Shown here in pieces: positions 16,516-26,072 of a DNA stretch of 58,756 nt; the first letter of the stretch is position 1, and each line of letters opens with the position of its first letter. The notes under the pieces are model-generated. The model did no database searches, was not told the DNA's origin, and saw nothing but the letters and a program-made list of their open reading frames with translations. Both the position numbers and the translations under genes were made by a program. The DNA is from Bacteroidales bacterium (GTDB taxonomy: Bacteria > Bacteroidota > Bacteroidia > Bacteroidales > UBA932): NCBI GenBank assembly GCA_017960545.1, contig JAGCYZ010000015.1:1-58756 (forward strand). The letters are read 5' to 3'.

Positions 16516-16545
16516 CAGCTCGACACCAAATGTCGGGCTGTTTTT
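16516..16545 (+). terminator. Terminator after tRNA-Gly
   Basis: CAGCTCGACA (16516-16525) and TGTCGGGCTG (16531-16540) pair with one T-G wobble around a 5-base loop, followed by TTTTT. It ends the tRNA-Gly transcript. The -7 box of the next gene begins about 12 bases further on. Confidence 0.88.
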
Positions 16546-16556
16546 GTTATTTTTAT

Positions 16557-16564
16557 TACTTTTG
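16557..16564 (+). promoter_or_regulatory. -7 element for the small lipoprotein at 16586
   Basis: TACTTTTG matches TAnnTTTG and lies 21 bases before the ATG at 16586, which supports that start over longer in-frame readings through the tRNA. Confidence 0.45.
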
Positions 16565-16585
16565 GGACACATAAGAAACGTGAAT

Positions 16586-17056
16586 ATGATTGCTAAAAGA
16601 ATAATCCGCCTCGGAGTCCTCCTCCTTGGTCTCGTAGCATTGGCCTCTTGCGGAAAGGATCCCGCCATAACCCCCAACCCCATCCTGGGTTCCTGGGAAC
16701 TGGACTACACCCAGTTCAGAGGCCCCAACGGAGAACTTTACGAACAAAGATGGGATCACAGGCAGGTTGTAACCTTCAAGGAAGCGACCGGCACCGTGGA
16801 GTACATATTTCCGGACAATACGTCAACCGTTTCGTTCGGCTACTATCTGCAAAACGGAACCCTGTATTACAATAATGTTTACGTAGAGCTGTCCTACAAC
16901 GGCGAATCCGCCCAGATCCTTAACCTGGAAGGCAACGAGATGAGAATTCTCTTCAGAGGTGAGAACACTCCGTGGGAAGAAACCATCAACCGGGGCAAAC
17001 CGGACGAAAAGACGGTGAATGTCGTAAGCGAAGTGGATATTTACAAACGCAAGTAA
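16586..17056 (+). CDS. Small lipoprotein with lipocalin-like fold
   Basis: The product is 156 aa from the ATG at 16586. It has a lipobox (LLLGLVALASC, Cys22) and then a single beta-rich domain opening ILGSWELDYTQF, the typical start of Bacteroidetes lipocalin-like proteins (GxW). Alternating strands follow (VVTFKEATGTVEYIF, TLYYNNVYVELSY). It is probably surface or periplasmic; the ligand is unknown. It converges on the SDR gene with a 10-base gap. Confidence 0.75.
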   Translation: MIAKRIIRLGVLLLGLVALASCGKDPAITPNPILGSWELDYTQFRGPNGELYEQRWDHRQVVTFKEATGTVEYIFPDNTSTVSFGYYLQNGTLYYNNVYVELSYNGESAQILNLEGNEMRILFRGENTPWEETINRGKPDEKTVNVVSEVDIYKRK

Positions 17057-17066
17057 CCGTTGCGCC

Positions 17067-17861
17067 TTACAGCTTGTAATAACTGCCCAGTATCTTTGAG
17101 AACAAAGGTGCTGGGAGTATTTTTTTAAGCAGGACGGACAGGCGCTGCACTAAAGTGGAAACCACATAGTTGTACCTGGGATTCTTCTTGGCAACAATCT
17201 TTACAATCTTGGAGGCGAGGTAGTCCGGCTTGAGTCCGGTGGTCTCATCTTTCTCAATGCTTGCAAGGGAATCCGCGTAGGTCTTGTACACTTCATACGC
17301 CTCCGGGTCCGCCACGCTCTTGCGCTGCGCGGTGAACGCGGTGGCAAAATCGCCCGGCTCAATTACCGTAACCTTGATTCCCAAAGCCTTGGTTTCCAAG
17401 CGAAGGGCTTCGCAATATCCCTCGATAGCGAACTTGCTGGCGGAATACATCCCCTGGAAAGGCAGACCCATAAGGCCACCTATTGAACTGAAGGCTATGA
17501 TCTTGCCTCCTCCCTGCTTTCGCATTACCGGCAGCACGTAGTGAACGCAGCGGACCAAGCCCATGAAATTCACGTCCATCTGGCGCTGGGCGTCCTGGAT
17601 GGACGTATATTCCAGCGGTCCGCCTATTCCCATCCCTGCATTGTTGATGAAAACGTCTATGCGGCCCTGTGCCTCAACCACCTGGTCCACGGCAGCCTTC
17701 ACCTGAGACTCATCCTGAACGTCAGCCTTGATGTAGGTGACACCGGGGATGAACTCCTTTGCGTTGCGGTGGGTACCATAAACGGTATGGCCCGCTGCAC
17801 AGAGCTGTCGGGCCATAGCTTCTCCAAATCCGGAGGTGATTCCGGTAATGAGGATTATCAT
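17067..17861 (-). CDS. Short-chain dehydrogenase, candidate 3-ketodihydrosphingosine reductase
   Basis: The product is 264 aa: TGITSGFG (6-13), NNAG (73-76), Ser125/126 and YSASK with Tyr139 and Lys143. The C-terminal half carries a hydrophobic basic tail (LVQRLSVLLKKILPAPLF) that may sit on the membrane. It starts 4 bases after the serine palmitoyltransferase gene, so the pair is almost certainly co-transcribed. Reducing 3-ketosphinganine to sphinganine is the next step after SPT, hence the call. Specificity is inferred from context, since many SDRs share these motifs. Confidence 0.75.
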   Translation of the reverse strand: MIILITGITSGFGEAMARQLCAAGHTVYGTHRNAKEFIPGVTYIKADVQDESQVKAAVDQVVEAQGRIDVFINNAGMGIGGPLEYTSIQDAQRQMDVNFMGLVRCVHYVLPVMRKQGGGKIIAFSSIGGLMGLPFQGMYSASKFAIEGYCEALRLETKALGIKVTVIEPGDFATAFTAQRKSVADPEAYEVYKTYADSLASIEKDETTGLKPDYLASKIVKIVAKKNPRYNYVVSTLVQRLSVLLKKILPAPLFSKILGSYYKL

Positions 17862-17865
17862 ATTC

Positions 17866-19056
17866 CTATTTTATTACTCCTACTTGTCTGAATACCTTTT
17901 CTAGCCTGTCAACAGCTATGTCAACCTGCTCCCTAGTATGGGTTGCCATAAGGGCGAAACGGATAAGCACGGAATCCTGAGGTACCGCAGGGGCGATAAC
18001 CGGAGTGATGAATACTCCCTCGTCCAAGGCAAGTTTCACAATCTGGAGGGCCTTGGTGGTATCCCTTACGAACAACGGGATGATAGGAGACTGGGTGTGT
18101 CCGGTATCGAATCCGCGGGCCTTGAACTGCTCCTGTGCGTAATGGGTAACGTCCCAAAGGTTCTCAATGCGCTCCGGTTCAGTGAGCATAATGTCAATTG
18201 CCTTGCTTACTGCGGCAACGTTTGCCGGAGGCATACTCGCGCTGAAGATAAGCGCGCGGGCGTTATGCTTCAGGAAGTTCATTATGTTATGGTTTGCCGC
18301 AATGAATCCTCCCAGGGAGCCGAATGACTTGGAGAACGTACCCATTATGATGTCCACCTTGTCCGTGAGGCCAAAGTGGTCCGCGGTTCCGCGGCCGTGG
18401 TCTCCAAGGACACCGAGGGAATGGGCGTCGTCCACCATTATGTATGCGTCGTACTTCTCGCAGAGCTGGACTATTTCCGGCAGCGGGGCAATGTCTCCTT
18501 CCATTGAATAGACTCCGTCAACTACAATGAGCTTTGGAGCGTTCCTTGGGCAGATGCGGAGTTTCTTCTCCAGGCCGCGCATATCGTTGTGGGGGAACTT
18601 GAGCACCTTGGAGAATCCCAGGCGGCTTCCGTCAATGATGGAAGCGTGGTCCAGGGAGTCCAGAAGCACGAAGCCGTCCCTGAAGGACAGGGCGGAGATG
18701 GCTCCGAGGTTGGACTGCATTCCGGTACTGAACGTAACGGCCTCTTCCTTGCCTACAAGCTTTGCAAGTTTCTCTTCAAGTTCAAGGTGGATGTCCAGGG
18801 TTCCGTTAAGGAAACGGGATCCCGAACAACTTGTTCCGTATTTCTGTATGGCTGCTATGGCTGCCTCCTTGAGACGGGGATCATCTGAAAGTCCCAGGTA
18901 AGAATTGGATCCGAACATAAGGACGTCCCTTCCCTGCATCTTTACAACGGGGTCCTGGCCGGACTCTATGGGACGGTAATATGGATATATGCCCAGGGCT
19001 TTGACTTCATCTGCGCGGGTATATTTTGCGCAAACGTCATCTATTATTCTTTTCAT
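17866..19056 (-). CDS. spt: Serine palmitoyltransferase
   Basis: The product is 396 aa, a soluble alpha-oxoamine synthase. Key residues are DHAS with His137 (stacks on PLP), DDAHS (Asp210, His212), and TFSKSFGS with Lys243, the PLP Schiff-base lysine. The reading closely follows the known Bacteroides SPT: YYRPIESGQDP near the start and FGSNSYLGL. It joins serine and an acyl thioester into 3-ketosphinganine, the first step of sphingolipid synthesis. BioF and KBL are relatives, but the adjacent SDR and the N-terminal sequence favour SPT. It is driven by TATCTTTG at 19105-19098, with a perfect palindrome in the leader. Confidence 0.9.
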   Translation of the reverse strand: MKRIIDDVCAKYTRADEVKALGIYPYYRPIESGQDPVVKMQGRDVLMFGSNSYLGLSDDPRLKEAAIAAIQKYGTSCSGSRFLNGTLDIHLELEEKLAKLVGKEEAVTFSTGMQSNLGAISALSFRDGFVLLDSLDHASIIDGSRLGFSKVLKFPHNDMRGLEKKLRICPRNAPKLIVVDGVYSMEGDIAPLPEIVQLCEKYDAYIMVDDAHSLGVLGDHGRGTADHFGLTDKVDIIMGTFSKSFGSLGGFIAANHNIMNFLKHNARALIFSASMPPANVAAVSKAIDIMLTEPERIENLWDVTHYAQEQFKARGFDTGHTQSPIIPLFVRDTTKALQIVKLALDEGVFITPVIAPAVPQDSVLIRFALMATHTREQVDIAVDRLEKVFRQVGVIK

Positions 19057-19071
19057 ACGGTTTGGTTTTAG

Positions 19072-19105
19072 AGTCCCTTTGGGACTGTAACAACAAACAA
19101 AGATA
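19072..19105 (-). promoter_or_regulatory. spt -7 element and leader palindrome
   Basis: TATCTTTG on the minus strand (19105-19098) is an exact -7 match. About 12 bases downstream lies AGTCCCAAAGGGACT (19086-19072 on the minus strand), a perfect 6-bp inverted repeat around AAA. At the expected transcription start it could be an operator or a 5' mRNA hairpin; the sequence does not decide which. Confidence 0.5.
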
Positions 19106-19112
19106 AGTAATT

Positions 19113-22100
19113 TTATTTAATTTCCGCTTCGCAGGTCATACCAAGACGCTCCACGCCCTCTATGAGGTCTTCGCAGACGCGGATCTTGGCCGCCTTTGAA
19201 AACAGCGGCAGCTGGTAGCCGGTATTTCCGTCATAGCAGGTTACCTTGAGTGTGGTGTCTCCCTTGTGCTTCTTCAGAAGCTTGAGAAGGTTCTTCCTGA
19301 ATTCCGGGGTGATTATCTTTGTGTTGATGTTCAGGTTAAGATAGGCTATGCGGTCGTCATTGAGATTGCCAAGGAAACTTATATTGTTTATGTCCAGCCC
19401 GAACTGTCCGTCGCCCCTGAAGCGCTGCTCCTTGATCTCCGCCTCGATGTAAATGGCATCGTGCAGGTTCAGGAAGCCTATGAACTTTTCGTAATCCTTT
19501 CCGAACAGGGCCAGTTCATATACGCCGCTCTCATCCTCTATGGTAATCCTCTTGCCCTTGCGGTTGCTCCTGGTGAGCAGGTCCTTGGTATCTGTGATGA
19601 TACCTGCGAAATTGACCTTGCGGCCTTTCTTTGCAGTCTGGCACTCGTCAATCTCGTCCTTTAGGGCGGCCAGCTTGACATTGGTGTATGTACGCATCTC
19701 AAAGGCGTACTTGTCCAGCGGATGGGAGGAAATGTACATTCCTACCAGTTCCTTCTCCTGCTGAAGTAGAGCCAGGCGGTCCTCTTCCTGCGTCATCTCC
19801 GGGAATTCAGGGCGGACGGGTTTCATCTCCTCAACCTCCCCGAACAGGGACGTTGCGGCGTCAACCTGGTCATTCCGGTACAGTTCGGCGTAGTGCACAA
19901 GTTCGTCAATGAACATATCCCCGCTTTTTCCCGGAAGGAAGTACTGGCTGCGCCTGTACTTGAAGGAATCCAGCGCGCCGGTATATATGAGGGACTCCAG
20001 CGCCTTGCGGTTCACAATGCCCGCCATCCTCTCCATAAAGTCGAAAGGATCCTTGAAGACGCCCGCGCTCTCCCTTTCCTTGATGATGGCCTCCACTATG
20101 TTCCCGCCAAAACCTTTGATTCCGCCAAGCCCGAAGCGGATCTCACCCGCCTTGTTCACGGAGAACTGGGACTGCGACTCATTCACGTCGGGGCTGGTAA
20201 CCTTGATTCCGTTCTTGCGGCAGTCCGCCATTATCTCCTTGAGCTCGTCCATGTTGGAAGCGTTCTGGGTGAGGTTGGATGCCTGGAATTCAGAAGGATA
20301 GTGAGCCTTGAGGTATGCGGTCTGGTAACTTACCCACGCGTAGCAGGTAGCGTGGGACTTGTTGAACGCATACTTGGCAAAGGCTTCCCAGTCTTTCCAG
20401 ATCTTTTCCAGCATAGGTTGCGGGTGGCCTTTCTCCTTGCCTCCGTCCATAAAGGAGACTTTCAGCTTGTCAAGCTCTTCCTTCTTTTTCTTGCCCATAG
20501 CCTTGCGCAGATGGTCTGCCTGGCCTTTGGTAAAGCCGGCCAGGCGCTGCGACAGCCTCATCACCTGCTCCTGATATACAGTGACGCCGTAAGTTTCCTG
20601 AAGGTCGTCCTGCATATCGGGGAGGTCGTATGCAATTTTGGATGGGTCTGTTTTGCGGGCTACGAAGTCAGGGATGTAATCCATAGGGCCCGGACGGTAC
20701 AGGGCGTTCATTGCTATGAGGTCCTCGAAGCGTTCCGGACGCAGTTTCATAAGCCATTCCTTCATTCCGGCCGATTCAAACTGGAATATGCTCTTGGTGT
20801 CGCCGCGGCTGTAGAGGTCATATACGGCAGGGTCGTCGATGGGGATGGCCTCTATGTCTATGTCAACTCCGTGGTTCTGCTTTACCATTGCAAGGCAGCG
20901 GTCTATGATGGAAAGGGTCTTGAGGCCCAGGAAGTCCATCTTGAGCATTCCAACGTCTTCTATCTTGGTGCCCTCGTACTGGCTCACCCACACTTTCTGA
21001 CCTGTAGCCTTGTCCACTCCCATAGTAATTGGAATGTAGTCAGTGAGGTTGCCGCGGCCTATGATCATTGCGCAGGCGTGGATGCCCACCTGGCGGATGC
21101 ATCCCTCCAGGCGCAATGCATAGTCCAGGACCTCCCTGACAAGGGGAGCGCCGTTCTCATACTCTTCCTTGAGTTCCTTTATATACTTGACGCTGTTGGC
21201 CAGGGTTGGCTTCATCTCCTTCTCCTGCCCGTCAACTTTTACGTTGAAGGCACGGTCCGGAATCATCTTGGTAAGGCGGTTGGACTCCGGGATGCTGAGG
21301 TTGGCTATTCGCGCCATATCCTTCACTGCCAGCTTTGCCGCCATTGTGCCAAAGGTGATGACGTGCGATATGTGGTCCGCTCCGTACTTGTCCTGGACGT
21401 ACTGGATTACGCGGTAGCGGCCTTCGTCGTCAAAGTCAACGTCTATATCCGGCATTGAGATACGGTCCGGGTTCAGGAAACGCTCGAACAGGAGGCCGTA
21501 ACGGATTGGGTCCAGATTGGTGATTCCTAGGCAGTATGCCACCATTGAACCGGCGGCGGAACCCCTTCCGGGGCCCACGGAAATGCCGTTCCGCCTTGCC
21601 CAGCCAATAAAGTCCTGCACAATGAGGAAGTAATCCGGGAAACCCATTCCGGATATGGTCTTAAGTTCAAAGTGAAGGCGGTTTTCCTGATCGGGGGTGA
21701 GGTTGGCGCCATAGCGCCTGTGAGCGCCCTGATAGGAAAGGTGGCAGAGGTAGGCCACGGAGCGGCAGAACTCATCGCCGCGGTATTTCTTTTCCTTGAC
21801 GTTGCCCTGCTTGTCCTTTATGATCTCATATTTGCCGTTCTCTATGATGTCAGCATATTTTGCCAGATGCGTGTCTATCTCCGCAAGGAAGGCGGGGTCT
21901 ATGTCAAACTTGGGCAGTACGTGTCCCCTGTCAATGGTGTAGGACTCTATCTTGTCCAGGACCTCAAGGGTGTTGGAGATGGCTTCAGGATGCTCAGGGA
22001 ACAACGCGGACATTTCTTCCTCGCTCTTGAGGTATTCCTGCTGGGTGTAGCGCAGGCGCTTGGGATCGTCCACCGCGGAGTTGGTGGTAAGGCAGATGAG

Positions 22101-22784
22101 ACGGTCGTGCGCGGGGCCGTCGTCCTTGTTCACAAAGTGAACGTCGTTGGTGGCCACCACCTTTACGCCGTGCTTCTGCGCCAGCCTGAAGATTTCCTCC
22201 GTATAGAACTTCTGCTTCTCGTACAGTTCCAGGCTCATTCCGGGAACCTCCGTCTTGTGAAGCATCACCTCCAGGTAATAGTCATCGCCAAAGACCTTCT
22301 TGTGCCACTGGATGGCGGCATCGGCGCCGGCGGCGTCGCCTGCGACGATAGCCCGCGGCACCTCCCCCGCCAGGCAGGCGGAGCAGCACACAAGGTCCGC
22401 GGCGTATTTCTCTATGACCTGATGCGAGACACGGGGGCGGTTGTAGAAGCCCTCGATGTGCGCGGTGGACACTATCTTCATCAGATTCTTATAGCCGTTG
22501 TAATTCTTGGCCAGAAGGATCAGGTGGAAGTATTTGCCGTGCTCCTTGTCGTGTATGCGGTGGTCGAATTGTGAAACATACACCTCGCAGCCCACTATGG
22601 GCTTTATGTCAGGGAATTTCTTGGCTACGTCCAGGAAGTCTTTCACGCCGTACATATTGCCGTGGTCCGTAATGGCCAGGCCGGGCATGCCCAGTTCCGA
22701 AGCCCTCTTGAAGAGCTTGGAGATATCGGACATTCCATCCAGGATGGAGTACTGCGTATGTACGTGAAGATGGACGAAAGACAT
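19113..22784 (-). CDS. dnaE: DNA polymerase III alpha subunit
   Basis: The product is 1223 aa, the usual DnaE length. It opens with the PHP domain (FVHLHVHTQYSILDG, ITDHGNMYG). The polymerase active site contains GPGRGSAAGSMVAYCLGI and PDIDVDFDDEGR, with the catalytic aspartates. Fingers and helix-hairpin-helix regions follow (YNKSHATCYAWVSYQTAYLK type), and an OB-fold lies near residues 1000-1100 (VNFAGIITDTKDL). It is the main replicative polymerase. Beyond its start lie the secDF terminator and gene on the same strand; no promoter match was found just upstream. Confidence 0.97.
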   Translation of the reverse strand: MSFVHLHVHTQYSILDGMSDISKLFKRASELGMPGLAITDHGNMYGVKDFLDVAKKFPDIKPIVGCEVYVSQFDHRIHDKEHGKYFHLILLAKNYNGYKNLMKIVSTAHIEGFYNRPRVSHQVIEKYAADLVCCSACLAGEVPRAIVAGDAAGADAAIQWHKKVFGDDYYLEVMLHKTEVPGMSLELYEKQKFYTEEIFRLAQKHGVKVVATNDVHFVNKDDGPAHDRLICLTTNSAVDDPKRLRYTQQEYLKSEEEMSALFPEHPEAISNTLEVLDKIESYTIDRGHVLPKFDIDPAFLAEIDTHLAKYADIIENGKYEIIKDKQGNVKEKKYRGDEFCRSVAYLCHLSYQGAHRRYGANLTPDQENRLHFELKTISGMGFPDYFLIVQDFIGWARRNGISVGPGRGSAAGSMVAYCLGITNLDPIRYGLLFERFLNPDRISMPDIDVDFDDEGRYRVIQYVQDKYGADHISHVITFGTMAAKLAVKDMARIANLSIPESNRLTKMIPDRAFNVKVDGQEKEMKPTLANSVKYIKELKEEYENGAPLVREVLDYALRLEGCIRQVGIHACAMIIGRGNLTDYIPITMGVDKATGQKVWVSQYEGTKIEDVGMLKMDFLGLKTLSIIDRCLAMVKQNHGVDIDIEAIPIDDPAVYDLYSRGDTKSIFQFESAGMKEWLMKLRPERFEDLIAMNALYRPGPMDYIPDFVARKTDPSKIAYDLPDMQDDLQETYGVTVYQEQVMRLSQRLAGFTKGQADHLRKAMGKKKKEELDKLKVSFMDGGKEKGHPQPMLEKIWKDWEAFAKYAFNKSHATCYAWVSYQTAYLKAHYPSEFQASNLTQNASNMDELKEIMADCRKNGIKVTSPDVNESQSQFSVNKAGEIRFGLGGIKGFGGNIVEAIIKERESAGVFKDPFDFMERMAGIVNRKALESLIYTGALDSFKYRRSQYFLPGKSGDMFIDELVHYAELYRNDQVDAATSLFGEVEEMKPVRPEFPEMTQEEDRLALLQQEKELVGMYISSHPLDKYAFEMRTYTNVKLAALKDEIDECQTAKKGRKVNFAGIITDTKDLLTRSNRKGKRITIEDESGVYELALFGKDYEKFIGFLNLHDAIYIEAEIKEQRFRGDGQFGLDINNISFLGNLNDDRIAYLNLNINTKIITPEFRKNLLKLLKKHKGDTTLKVTCYDGNTGYQLPLFSKAAKIRVCEDLIEGVERLGMTCEAEIK

Positions 22785-22797
22785 AACACAAAACTAC

Positions 22798-22833
22798 AAA
22801 AAAACGCCCGTATTCCGTAGCGGAAAACGGGCG
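22798..22833 (-). terminator. Terminator after secDF
   Basis: Arms CGCCCGTATTCCG (22805-22817) and CGGAAAACGGGCG (22821-22833) pair with one mismatch. On the minus strand the hairpin is followed by seven T residues (22804-22798). It separates secDF from dnaE and implies that dnaE has its own promoter or relies on read-through. Confidence 0.85.
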
Positions 22834-22854
22834 AATTTCTATAAAGTTTTCAAC

Positions 22855-25800
22855 CTACTTCTTAGCAGGAACTTTGTTGGCTTTAGTACTATTCTTCATT
22901 GTAACATCGTACATAACCGGGGTACCGATCATGATTGATGCGTAAGTTCCAATGATAACACCAAGTACAAGGGCTACTGCAAGACCTCTGATGGACTCTC
23001 CGCCGAATATTGCGATTGCAATCATAGGAAGGAGGGTAGAGAGGGAGGTGTTTACAGTACGTGTCAGGGTTGCGTTGAGCGACTCGTTGACGGTGTCCTT
23101 GAAGTTGGCGTTGGGGTGCTTGGCCAGGTTCTCACGGATACGGTCGAAGATAACCACGTTGTCGTTGATAGCGTAACCGATAATTGTAAGGATAGCCGCG
23201 ATGAAGGTCTGGTCAACGTCAAGGTTGAACGGCAGGATTCCTGAGAACAGGGAGAAGAAGCCGATAACGATGATGGTTGTATGGGCCAGGGAAACAACGC
23301 CTCCGAGTCCCCAGGTCCACTTGCGGAACCTCATTGCAATGTAACCGAAGATTACGATCAGCGCAAGGATTACGGAGATCACGGCTGAACGCTTGATGTC
23401 GTTTGCGATGGTTGCTCCCACCTTGTCGGAACTGATGATTCCGTTAGGGTTGTCAAGGGTGGATACAAATCCCTCGAGAGGAACATTCTCTGTGAAGAAC
23501 GGCTTGAGGGCCTGGTAGAGCATGTTCTCGATCTCAGCGTCAACGTCGGTGGACTCGTCCTCGTACTTGTAGGAGGTGGTGATCTTCATCTGGCTGTCGC
23601 CTCCGAACTGCTTGACCTCGGCTGAGGAGTTGGCAATTCCGTTGGTGGCGGCCGCATCGTTGAATACGTCAAGAACTGCCTCGCGTACGTCCTCTGCCTG
23701 AACCGGCTTGTCAAAGCGTACTACATAGGTACGGCCTCCAGTGAAGTCGACACCATAGGTGAAGCCCTTGAATGCCATTGAAAGGATGGCGATGAGGATG
23801 AGGGCTCCTGAGATGATGTAAGACCACTTGCGTGCGCCAAGGAAGTCGATATGGGTGTTCTTGAGGAAGTTGCGGGTGAGCTTGCTGTCAAAGGTGATCT
23901 CCTTGCCCTTTGCCACCCTGGCCTCAAGGATAAGCCTTGTGATGAAGATGGAAGTGAGCACGGAAGTGATGATACCTATGATAAGGGTTGTAGCGAATCC
24001 CTGGATAGGACCGGAACCGAATACGAACAGCACGATACCGGTAAGGAGGGTTGTGATCTGACCGTCGATGATGGCGGAGTAAGCGTTCCTGTAACCGTCC
24101 TTGATTGCAAGACCGATTCCCTTGCCGGCCTTAAGCTCTTCCTTGATACGCTCGTAGATAATGACGTTGGCGTCCACCGCCATACCAAGGGTCAATACCA
24201 AACCGGCGATACCAGGCAGTGTGAGAACTGCTCCGAATGCTGCCAGGGTACCGAACAGGAGAACCACGTTGGTAAGGAGGGCGATATCTGCCGCAACACC
24301 TGCGCCTCTGTAGAAGAAGATCATGAACAGGAGCACCAGGATGAAGGCGATAACGAAGGAGATGAGTCCGGAACGGATTGACTCGGCTCCAAGTGAAGGT
24401 CCTACGACCTGCTCCTGTACGATAGTGGCAGGTGCAGGGAGTTTACCTGACTTGAGCACGTTGGTAAGGTCGGTAGCCTCTTCAATGGTGAAGTTTCCGG
24501 AAATCTGGGAGTTTCCTCCGGTGATCTCAGTGTTTACGGTAGGATATGAGTAAACGGCACCGTCAAGCACAATGGCTACCTGGCGTCCGATGTTCTCCTT
24601 TGTGAGGCGGGCCCAGGTGTTTGCGCCTTCCGCGTTCATTGACATTGAAACGGTAGGGTTGGCGGATGAGCGCTGGTTGTCGTAAGAAACACGGGCGTCG
24701 GTAACTACATCTCCGTCAAGAGGAGCCTTTCCGTCACGGGAAGAAGCCTTGATGGCTACAAGCTCGTAAACATTGTCTCCGGCGAAGAATGAGCTTGGCT
24801 TGGCGCTCCACATAGGGATGAACTCTGCAGGGAAGAGGTCAGCCACCTGAGGCATTGACAGATACCTGTCAACAATTGCCATGTCAGAAGAATTGGCGAA
24901 TCCCAGGCAGGCGTTGCCGCTCATATTGGAAAGCTGGAGGACAGAGAACAGAGGGTTCTGCTTCTTGTATGCCTCGAGCTGGGCGTCGGTGAGGGTGTCA
25001 TCGGTGTTGGCGGCGATTTCCTCGGAAAGGATATCGGCGTTGTCAGCAGCGGTCTCCTCTCCATTCTCCTGGATAGTGTCTGCATCCTCGTCTGCCATAA
25101 GCTGGGCAAGGAGTGAGTTGGCCTGTACCAGGTAAGGATAGAGCTCGCTGTACTCGTATGTTGTCCAGAACTCGAGGGAAGCGGTTCCCTGGAGCAGCTT
25201 GCGGACACGCTCAGGCTCTTTTACGCCCGGGAGCTCCACGAGGATCCTTCCGGTGTTTCCAATCTTCTGGATGGAAGGAGAGGTAACTCCAAAGCGGTCG
25301 ATACGGTTGCGGAGTACGTTGAAAGAGTTGGCAATGGCACTCTCGGCCTCGTCCTTGATAACAGAAATGACTGCATCGTCAGAAGACTCCGGAGTGATCT
25401 TGTCCCTGAGTTCGTATGTTCCGAAGATCTGGGCAAGCCTCTGGCCGCCTGCGACCTCTTTCCACGCTTCACCGAACAGGGTGATGAGATCGGACTGGGA
25501 AGACACGCTGCGCTCCTTTGCAAGGGCAAGTGCCTGCTCGAATGCAGGTGTTGCGTTGTCTCCGGCCAGAGCCTTGATAAGATCTTCCAACTGAACCTGG
25601 AGCATTACGTTCATACCGCCCTTGAGGTCCAGACCAAGATTTATCTGCTTAGCCTGTACGTCCTTGAATGTGTGTCCGAAGTATACTTTTTCTGAAGAGA
25701 GAGAATCTGTGTATCTCTTCTGCTGTTCCTTGCGGAGAGAATCCAGGTAGAAAGCCTGGTCTGCGAGAGGAACTCTGCCGAATGCAGCTGAATTCTGGAA

Positions 25801-25935
25801 GGCCGTTACGGCATCTTCGGCATACTTTTTGGCTTTCTTCTCCTGGATTGAGTTAACCAGGGTGAAGGAAAGCTGCCAGATGCAGGCCAGGACCAGAAGG
25901 ATAGCTACAAGTCTGATAGCGCCTTTACTTTGCAT
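22855..25935 (-). CDS. secDF: Fused protein translocase SecDF
   Basis: The product is 1026 aa, with SecD and SecF in one chain as is normal for Bacteroidetes. The N-terminal helix leads to the SecD signature NLGLDLKGGMNVML (about residue 97). A large periplasmic P1 region follows, then SecD helices with GMAVDANVIIYERIKEELKAG. The SecF half begins near residue 640 and includes TYGVDFTGGRTYVVRF and YAINDNVVIFDRIREN. It uses the proton gradient to pull exported proteins through SecYEG. A -7 TAAATTTG lies at 25998-25991, and transcription ends at the hairpin at 22798-22833. Confidence 0.97.
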   Translation of the reverse strand: MQSKGAIRLVAILLVLACIWQLSFTLVNSIQEKKAKKYAEDAVTAFQNSAAFGRVPLADQAFYLDSLRKEQQKRYTDSLSSEKVYFGHTFKDVQAKQINLGLDLKGGMNVMLQVQLEDLIKALAGDNATPAFEQALALAKERSVSSQSDLITLFGEAWKEVAGGQRLAQIFGTYELRDKITPESSDDAVISVIKDEAESAIANSFNVLRNRIDRFGVTSPSIQKIGNTGRILVELPGVKEPERVRKLLQGTASLEFWTTYEYSELYPYLVQANSLLAQLMADEDADTIQENGEETAADNADILSEEIAANTDDTLTDAQLEAYKKQNPLFSVLQLSNMSGNACLGFANSSDMAIVDRYLSMPQVADLFPAEFIPMWSAKPSSFFAGDNVYELVAIKASSRDGKAPLDGDVVTDARVSYDNQRSSANPTVSMSMNAEGANTWARLTKENIGRQVAIVLDGAVYSYPTVNTEITGGNSQISGNFTIEEATDLTNVLKSGKLPAPATIVQEQVVGPSLGAESIRSGLISFVIAFILVLLFMIFFYRGAGVAADIALLTNVVLLFGTLAAFGAVLTLPGIAGLVLTLGMAVDANVIIYERIKEELKAGKGIGLAIKDGYRNAYSAIIDGQITTLLTGIVLFVFGSGPIQGFATTLIIGIITSVLTSIFITRLILEARVAKGKEITFDSKLTRNFLKNTHIDFLGARKWSYIISGALILIAILSMAFKGFTYGVDFTGGRTYVVRFDKPVQAEDVREAVLDVFNDAAATNGIANSSAEVKQFGGDSQMKITTSYKYEDESTDVDAEIENMLYQALKPFFTENVPLEGFVSTLDNPNGIISSDKVGATIANDIKRSAVISVILALIVIFGYIAMRFRKWTWGLGGVVSLAHTTIIVIGFFSLFSGILPFNLDVDQTFIAAILTIIGYAINDNVVIFDRIRENLAKHPNANFKDTVNESLNATLTRTVNTSLSTLLPMIAIAIFGGESIRGLAVALVLGVIIGTYASIMIGTPVMYDVTMKNSTKANKVPAKK

Positions 25936-25990
25936 AACTGTTATTATTTCTTAAATTTATATTGTCTGGATAGTTGTCCAAAATAGTTTG

Positions 25991-26048
25991 CAAATTTAGT
26001 ATTTTTTTAATAGAAATAAAGTTTCTTTCCAAGTATTTCGTATTTTTG
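25991..26048. promoter_or_regulatory. Divergent -7 elements between secDF and the PD40 protein
   Basis: TAAATTTG on the minus strand (25998-25991) fits secDF. TATTTTTG on the plus strand (26041-26048) fits the gene starting at 26073. Both match TAnnTTTG; neither has a clear -33 partner. Confidence 0.45.
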
Positions 26049-26072
26049 CGCTTACACTTTAACATTATCCGC

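Noticed and set aside
19893-21458. A long open frame (about 520 codons) on the plus strand opposite dnaE.
   Set aside because: It is the antisense reading of a clearly coding gene; its translation has no family features, signal or start region. High GC at third positions of dnaE produces such frames by chance.
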